From Actinomycetes bacterium (GTDB lineage Bacteria > Planctomycetota > Phycisphaerae > JAACET01), in contig JAUXAG010000001.1 of NCBI GenBank assembly GCA_030614915.1, positions 187,170 to 251,169 on the forward strand: DNA of 64,000 nucleotides, written 5' to 3'. The notes below the pieces were generated by a model. It saw nothing but the letters and a program-made list of their open reading frames with translations, did not search any database and was not told the DNA's origin. Shown here piece after piece: positions 59,614-64,000 of the stretch (positions are counted from its first letter, which is position 1; every line of letters begins with the position of its first letter). Made by a program: the position numbers and the translations under genes.

Positions 59614-60691
59614 CAGTAAAGAACGTATCGCCAGGATTCTCAAACATCAGCCGGTCGATCGGATTGGGTTGTATGAGCATTTCTGGGAAGATACCCAAGA
59701 GCACTGGGTTCAGCAGGGCTTCCTCAAGGAAGACGAAGATCTCATCCAGCATTTTGGGATGGATGTCCGGATGGCTGGTTTCCCCAATATGATGGCTGAC
59801 CTCGACTTCGGAGAGGAGATCGTTGAGCAAAGCGACGAATGGAAGCTGGTCCGCGATGGGAATGGGGCATTATTGCGACAGTGGAAGCACAAATCCGGCA
59901 CGCCGGAGCACGTGGACTTTATGGTGAAGGACCGGTCCGGATGGGAGGAATGCGTTCGTCCTGTTCTGATAGATGACAGCCGGTTGGGCGACCGCATTTG
60001 TTTCGAAGACTACCGGAAAGCCCGCCAGCTTGCGCGGCAGGAACAGCGTTTCTTCTGCTGGCACGGGGTAAACGTCTTTGAGTGTATGCATCCGCTCTGC
60101 GGACACGAGTATATGCTCATGGGCATGGCCTTGGATCCGGACTGGGTCAAAGACATGTGCAGCGTATATGCTGATCTGATTCTCAAAACCCAGCAGATGC
60201 TCTTTGCGGAGGAAGGTAAGCCCGACGGCATCTTCTTCTATGAAGACTTGGGCTTCAAGGGTAGGCCGTTCATGTCGCCGACGATGTACAAACAGATCGT
60301 CTGGCCGGCACACAAGAAGACCTTTGATTACGCTCACTCCATCGGCTGTCCCGTGCTGGTGCATTCGTGCGGATATGTCGAACCGCTCGTAGCGGACCTG
60401 ATCGAGGCGGGCATGGACTGCCTCCAAGTACTGGAAGTAAAGGCCGGCATGGATCTGCTGAAGATCAAAAAGCAGTACGGCGACCGGATTGCCCTCTTTG
60501 GAGGGGTGGACATCCGCATCTTGGAGACCAACGACAAGGCCAACGTCGAGCGGGAGCTGCTCAGTAAGCTTCCTGCGGCCATGGAAGGCGGCGGGTACAT
60601 CCTTCACACCGACCATAGTGTTTCGACCCGCGTGGACTACGAAACACTTAAGTATTTCCAACAGCGCGGCCTGGAGATTGGGACATACTAG
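59600..60691 (+). CDS. URO-D-like (uroporphyrinogen decarboxylase fold) protein, apparent CTG start
   Basis: About 363 residues. The frame is open only from 59588, with CTG 59600 placed 7 nt after AAAGGAG as the sole reasonable start; the next candidate, TTG 59669, would cut off LNSKERIARILKHQPVDRIG, which is the typical N-terminus of this family. Barrel motifs: PDGIFFYEDLGFKGRPFMSP, VHSCGYVEPLVADLIEAGMD and RIALFGGVDIRIL (barrel strands lining the active site). Planctomycetes have many such paralogues, often with dehydrogenases like the gene that follows; a methyltransferase or sugar-degradation role is likelier than haem synthesis. Confidence 0.88.
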   Translation: MKELNSKERIARILKHQPVDRIGLYEHFWEDTQEHWVQQGFLKEDEDLIQHFGMDVRMAGFPNMMADLDFGEEIVEQSDEWKLVRDGNGALLRQWKHKSGTPEHVDFMVKDRSGWEECVRPVLIDDSRLGDRICFEDYRKARQLARQEQRFFCWHGVNVFECMHPLCGHEYMLMGMALDPDWVKDMCSVYADLILKTQQMLFAEEGKPDGIFFYEDLGFKGRPFMSPTMYKQIVWPAHKKTFDYAHSIGCPVLVHSCGYVEPLVADLIEAGMDCLQVLEVKAGMDLLKIKKQYGDRIALFGGVDIRILETNDKANVERELLSKLPAAMEGGGYILHTDHSVSTRVDYETLKYFQQRGLEIGTY

Positions 60692-60860
60692 GCGTCTCAT
60701 TACGCTGTCGCCCTCAGACTGTCAAAAAGTATTTCCAACATTAAGGATGTTCGCTACGCTTGGGTCGGTGGCCGGAGCGGCTGAGCTTGGTAAATCCGTA
60801 TTAAACCATAACGTTAAATAGTTCTGCCACATTAGAGCTGATATCTGCCCGGAGGAAGCT

Positions 60861-61898
60861 ATGAGAGTTTTGAGATATTTGGAACCGCATAAGGCTGATT
60901 TATTGGAAGTTGACGACCCAAAGGCGGCCCCAAATCAAGCGTTAGTTAAGAATGTTTGTTGCAACGTGAGCGCCGGTACAGAGATGGCTTTTTATCGTGG
61001 TACTGCTCCGCAGATCAACAGCGAATGGCTGGCGAACGGCCTCTGGGTCGACAAGCCTGGAAACCTTACCTATCCGATGGATTCGAGTGATCCGGATGTG
61101 TGGTGGATGGGCTATGCTAGTGTTGGCGAGGTTGTCGAGGTTGGATCTGAGCTCAAGGGCGTTAAGAAAGGTGATATAATCTTTACGATGCAGGGCCATA
61201 AAGAAATGCAGATTATCTCTGAGGGTAATTTCTCGATTGTTCCTGCAGGGATGACTGCTCAGCAGGCTTCGTTTACGGTGCTTGCGGTGACTTGTTACAA
61301 CGGTATTCTCGATGCAAATATTAAGCTTATGGACAATATCGTAATTATTGGAATGGGCACACTCGGCCAGTTGCTGCTGCAGATGGCTAAGCTCAGTGGT
61401 GCGGTAGTTGCCTGTGCGGACTTCTTTGATGAGCGTCTGAATCTGGCAAAAAAACTCGGCGCTGATTATGTGATTAATTCGTCAAAAGACGGCGAACTTG
61501 CAGAGAAGGTTTTTGAAGTGTTTGGTTATGCAGCTGATGGGGTTATTGAGGTAACGGGTAATTCGAAAGCTCTTTCTCAGGCCGTTCGTTGCGTTAAAAA
61601 AGATGCTCAGGTTACGGTGCTTTCCTTTTACCAGAACCCTCCAGACAATTTTCAGATGGGTCGCGAGTTTCACAGTAACCGCACGACGATTAAGTCCTCA
61701 CAGATTGGTGGGATAAATCCTGCCTTATCACATCGTTATGATGATGAGCGTCGTATGAAGGCTTCTTTGGAGCTTATTGCAAAAATGGATGTCGATTCCC
61801 TGGTCTCGCACAACTGTAAGTTTTACGAGTACCCGGAAATGCTTAAGACCATCAGCGATAATCCTTCGGCTTGCAAGTCGGTAATTATTGAATACTAA
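60861..61898 (+). CDS. MDR-family dehydrogenase without structural zinc motif
   Basis: 345 residues, GGAGG before ATG 60861. Medium-chain dehydrogenase: GAP-like start NVSAGTEMAFYRG, hinge VGEVVEVGSELKGVKKGD, Rossmann motif VIIGMGTLGQLLLQMAKLSG, and ends SVIIEY. The four-Cys zinc lobe is missing. It lies after the URO-D-like gene. Third codon positions use many more A/T than the neighbours, suggesting a different origin. Confidence 0.85.
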   Translation: MRVLRYLEPHKADLLEVDDPKAAPNQALVKNVCCNVSAGTEMAFYRGTAPQINSEWLANGLWVDKPGNLTYPMDSSDPDVWWMGYASVGEVVEVGSELKGVKKGDIIFTMQGHKEMQIISEGNFSIVPAGMTAQQASFTVLAVTCYNGILDANIKLMDNIVIIGMGTLGQLLLQMAKLSGAVVACADFFDERLNLAKKLGADYVINSSKDGELAEKVFEVFGYAADGVIEVTGNSKALSQAVRCVKKDAQVTVLSFYQNPPDNFQMGREFHSNRTTIKSSQIGGINPALSHRYDDERRMKASLELIAKMDVDSLVSHNCKFYEYPEMLKTISDNPSACKSVIIEY

Positions 61899-62140
61899 TG
61901 ACCTGTCCCCTGTGGGTATTGAAAATTCCGTCCAGCTCATTATACAATGACTTATGGTTCTTGAGCAAATCTCTATTTTGATCCATTACTTGTCCTTCTA
62001 AACGAGAATTAAGGAGGGCACAGGGGTTAGGATGTGCTAAATCATACATCCAGGGGCAGTCTAACCTGCAACAGATTAAGAATATTCAATGGATCGTCGT
62101 CGCTGCTCAACTGAATCGGCATTTGTATGGTCGGGACTAA

Positions 62141-62320
62141 GCGATCACAGCCTACAAGCAGGCCATCCGCATCAAGCCCGATGATGCCAAGGCCCACTTC
62201 AATCTTGGAGTTACCTATTTTGAGCTCGGCGACAAAGATTCGGCCTTGGAAGAATACAGAATCCTCAAAGATTTGGATAAAGATAGGGCCAACGAGTTGT
62301 TCAACTTGATTCACGAATAG
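62141..62320 (+). pseudogene. TPR-protein C-terminal remnant
   Basis: The frame after an in-frame TAA (62138) encodes AITAYKQAIRIKPDDAKAHF then NLGVTYFELGDKDSALEEY and ends ANELFNLIHE-stop, one and a half tetratricopeptide repeats. Upstream codons (NRHLYGRD before the TAA) also look TPR-like, so a GAA or CAA to TAA change may have broken it. No start codon; the rest of the gene is absent. Confidence 0.7.
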
Positions 62321-62341
62321 GTTCTCCGGGGCATTAAAAGC

Positions 62342-62401
62342 CCCCCCCCAGGACGCTCGTGCTTCGCAGCGCTTCGCAGAGTAGTACAGCCTGGGGGCGT
62401 T
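62342..62401 (+). repeat. 60-bp GC hairpin repeat, copy 2
   Basis: Identical to 54590-54649 over 60 bp. Immediately followed by GAAGCGAAGAA and the next GC element. Confidence 0.9.
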
Positions 62402-62414
62402 TGGAAGCGAAGAA

Positions 62415-62473
62415 ACCCCCGGTGGGCCCCCCAATCGCGATATTTCGCGATTTGGGACCCCTAAAACCGGGGG
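62415..62473 (+). repeat. GC hairpin element with CTAAATATA flank
   Basis: ACCCCCGGT (62415-62423) and ACCGGGGG (62466-62473) enclose 42 nt that hold an inner palindrome AATCGCGATATTTCGCGATT. The right flank GCTAAATATA is the same as at 36873. Confidence 0.85.
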
Positions 62474-62641
62474 CTAAATATAGCATGATCCACAGAACCT
62501 TTATGCAGCCGCGCGCCCTTGCCGCACGGCGGGCCAGATGTTATGCTATCTGCGTGCAGAGCTTGGCGGGCTCGGCGTGCGGAATGTATAAATCAGCATT
62601 GAACGTAACCCCTTATGTTACAGCGGGAAAGGCTTAGGCAA

Positions 62642-63694
62642 GTGAAGAAGATAGCAGTAATCGGCGGAGACGGGACGGGGCCGGAAGTAGTCCGCGAGGC
62701 TCTGAAGGTGCTCAAAGAAATCTCTGGGCTGGAAGACTTCAAGCACCAAACCGAGTCCTTCGACTTTGGCGGGGATCGGTATCTATCGACCGGGGAGATT
62801 ATCAACGAGGCTGAGGTCGAGCGTCTGCGAAAGTTCGATGCCATCCTGCTCGGAGCGGTCGGGCATCCAAAGGTTGCTCCGGGCATCCTGGAGAAAGGAC
62901 TGCTGCTGAGGCTGCGTTTCAGCCTGGACCAGTACATTAATCTTCGGCCGGTCAAGCTCTACCCCGGCGTGGACTGTCCGCTCAAAGACAAGGGTCCGGA
63001 AGAGATCGACTTCGTGATCGTCCGCGAGAACACCGAGGGCCTTTATACCGGGGCAGGCGGTTTTACCTACAAAGGGACAGAGCGGGAAGTGGCTACGCAA
63101 TTAATGGTCAATACGCGGGCGGGCGTGGAACGCTGCCTGCGGTATGCCTTTGAGCTTTGCCGCAAACGCAACGACAAAAAGATGCTGACCCTGGTGGCTA
63201 AGACTAATGTGCTGACTTTCGCCCACGACCTGTGGTGGCGGGCCTTCAACGAAGTGGCCGAGGACTACCCGGACATCACGACCGATTACAACCACGTGGA
63301 CGCCTGCTGCATGTGGATGGTTAAGAATCCCGAGTACTACGACACCATTGTAACCACCAATATGTTCGGGGATATCATTACCGACCTGGGGGCGATGATC
63401 CAAGGGGGCATGGGCTTGGCAGCCGGCGGCAATATTAACCCCGAAGGGGTGAGCATGTTCGAACCCATCGGCGGCTCGGCGCCGAAGTACACGGACAAAG
63501 GGGTCATCAATCCCCTGGCGGCTATCTGCGCCACGGCTATGATGCTGCGGACTATCGGGCTCGAATCGGCCGGCGATAAGGTTGAAGAGGCGGTGATGCA
63601 GGTTACACCGAAACTCAAGTCGATGTCGGCCGGCAAGATGGGCTACTCCAGCAGCCAGGTGGGCGACCTGGTTTGTAAAGCCCTATCGGACTAA
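62642..63694 (+). CDS. leuB: 3-isopropylmalate dehydrogenase-type decarboxylating dehydrogenase
   Basis: About 350 residues from GTG 62642 (GGGAAAGG upstream; ATG 62615 is an alternative). Isocitrate/isopropylmalate dehydrogenase fold: IAVIGGDGTGPEVVREALKV, FVIVRENTEGLYTG, VAKTNVLTFAHDLW, DACCMWMVKNPEYYDTIVTT, NMFGDIITDLGAMIQGG. The EPIHGSAP motif reads EPIGGSAP, an uncommon variant, so the substrate could be another 3-hydroxyacid. Leucine synthesis (leuB) is the most likely role; no leuA/C/D nearby. Confidence 0.85.
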   Translation: MKKIAVIGGDGTGPEVVREALKVLKEISGLEDFKHQTESFDFGGDRYLSTGEIINEAEVERLRKFDAILLGAVGHPKVAPGILEKGLLLRLRFSLDQYINLRPVKLYPGVDCPLKDKGPEEIDFVIVRENTEGLYTGAGGFTYKGTEREVATQLMVNTRAGVERCLRYAFELCRKRNDKKMLTLVAKTNVLTFAHDLWWRAFNEVAEDYPDITTDYNHVDACCMWMVKNPEYYDTIVTTNMFGDIITDLGAMIQGGMGLAAGGNINPEGVSMFEPIGGSAPKYTDKGVINPLAAICATAMMLRTIGLESAGDKVEEAVMQVTPKLKSMSAGKMGYSSSQVGDLVCKALSD

Positions 63695-63708
63695 AAGAAA
63701 GTTAAGCA

Positions 63709-64000
63709 ATGGATTCTAACGGTAGCGCCCTCACTTGCAACGTCTTGGTGCTGAACCGGCACTACCAGGCCCTGCGGGTAGTCCAGGCCAAGCGGGCCTT
63801 CTCGCTGCTGTTTCGACGGCTGGCTGAGGTGGTGGCTGTCGAGCAGGATACTTACAACACCTACGACTTCCAGAGCTGGGCTGAGGTTTCCGAACTGCGG
63901 CGGCAACTCTCGCCCGACGGTCACGACTGGGTGCATACGGTTCGGCTGACCATTGCCGTGCCGCGGATTATTCGCTTGTTATTTTACGATCGTCTGCCGC
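63709..64000 (+). CDS. HNH endonuclease, N-terminal part
   Basis: First 97 codons only, cut by the window edge. The start resembles planctomycete HNH endonucleases: CNVLVLNRHYQALRVVQAKRAFSLLFRRLAEVV, then VRLTIAVPRIIRLLFYDRLP. The HNH site lies beyond the window. The gene follows leuB by 14 bp, so the two may be co-transcribed. Confidence 0.85.
   Translation, partial: MDSNGSALTCNVLVLNRHYQALRVVQAKRAFSLLFRRLAEVVAVEQDTYNTYDFQSWAEVSELRRQLSPDGHDWVHTVRLTIAVPRIIRLLFYDRLP

Larger units (their letters stand above)
61899..62641. other. 743-bp gene-poor region with pseudogene and GC elements
   Basis: Begins with CCTGTCCCCTGT, related to the REP-like units. Contains the TPR pseudogene, the second 60-bp hairpin repeat (62342-62401), and a further GC element (62415-62473). 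From 62480 to 62641 no gene is seen. Confidence 0.6.

Noticed and set aside
61885-61986. 33-codon minus-strand frame (MDQNRDLLKNHKSLYNE...)
   Set aside because: Overlaps the end of the MDR dehydrogenase and contains a REP-like CCTGTCCCC unit; probably chance.
62042-62434. 130-codon minus-strand frame
   Set aside because: It is the antisense of the TPR remnant and of the GC hairpin repeats.
1-64000. tRNA and rRNA genes
   Set aside because: I looked for T-arm GGTTCGANTCC-type sequence and rRNA core segments on both strands and saw none that fit.

Overview
The window reads as a chromosomal segment of an anaerobic, GC-rich planctomycete, most likely class Phycisphaerae (inference from gene content; no rRNA or tRNA is present). 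Pointers are: FHA-domain proteins linked to partner-switching regulators, a secreted protein ending in an H-X9-DG-like pseudopilin domain, a stand-alone RRM protein, TPR remnants, an HNH endonuclease of the kind abundant in planctomycetes, oxygen-sensitive 2-oxoacid:ferredoxin oxidoreductase, and a hybrid-cluster protein with its ferredoxin and an Rrf2 regulator. Intergenic space is full of short dispersed repeats of several families.

Layout. 1-3.9 kb (minus): thioredoxin (cut by the window edge), an FHA protein, a Wzz/tyrosine-kinase-like protein with a broken P-loop, and a basic unknown protein. 4.2-8.6 kb (plus): Tat-exported aldo/keto reductase with a small membrane partner, a WG-repeat protein, and a radical SAM protein whose gene carries an in-frame palindrome. 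8.6-15.4 kb (minus): a 59-aa protein, an S41 protease, a membrane protein, a MazG-like enzyme, Apt, PtsN-like IIA, and a STAS/RsbW/STAS module. 15.5-22 kb (plus): Hsp20-Lon behind a good sigma70-type promoter, then the two-gene 2-oxoacid oxidoreductase, closed by a clear intrinsic terminator. 22.3-28.1 kb (minus): lipoprotein, FHA-GAF-SpoIIE-like protein, BioF-like enzyme, cold-shock protein, HU and GH130 phosphorylase. 28.3-33.2 kb (plus): exported PCMT-like lipoprotein, a large spermidine-synthase-like membrane protein, and an AT-rich island with one membrane/DUF1566-like gene bracketed by REP-like repeats. 33.4-47.7 kb (minus): ferredoxin-Hcp-Rrf2, glutamine synthetase, CPBP protease, a receiver protein, LemA-TPM-unknown operon, metallophosphoesterase, RarA, glycosyltransferase and Fe-alcohol dehydrogenase. 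48-54.5 kb: HPP membrane protein, RRM protein, pentapeptide-repeat/K+-channel fusion, PEBP, aldo/keto reductase, large secreted H-X9-DG protein. 54.7-64 kb (plus): second glycosyltransferase, secreted helical protein, twin DUF4190-like proteins, DUF2752 protein, ribokinase, URO-D-like protein with an apparent CTG start, MDR dehydrogenase, two pseudogene scraps, isopropylmalate dehydrogenase and a partial HNH endonuclease.

Common threads: (1) the partner-switching parts include an intact RsbW-type kinase, one STAS protein that keeps and one that lacks the phospho-acceptor serine, and a SpoIIE-like domain that has lost its metal-binding aspartates; (2) several proteins keep a fold while losing catalytic motif residues (BY-kinase P-loop, metallophosphoesterase ligands, aminopropyltransferase aspartate); (3) GC-rich hairpin elements with conserved flanks are scattered between genes, and one sits inside a coding sequence with a stem base-pair substitution that compensates relative to its intergenic sibling. 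No complete new defence or biosynthetic system is evident; the hairpin family and the regulatory module are the most promising leads.
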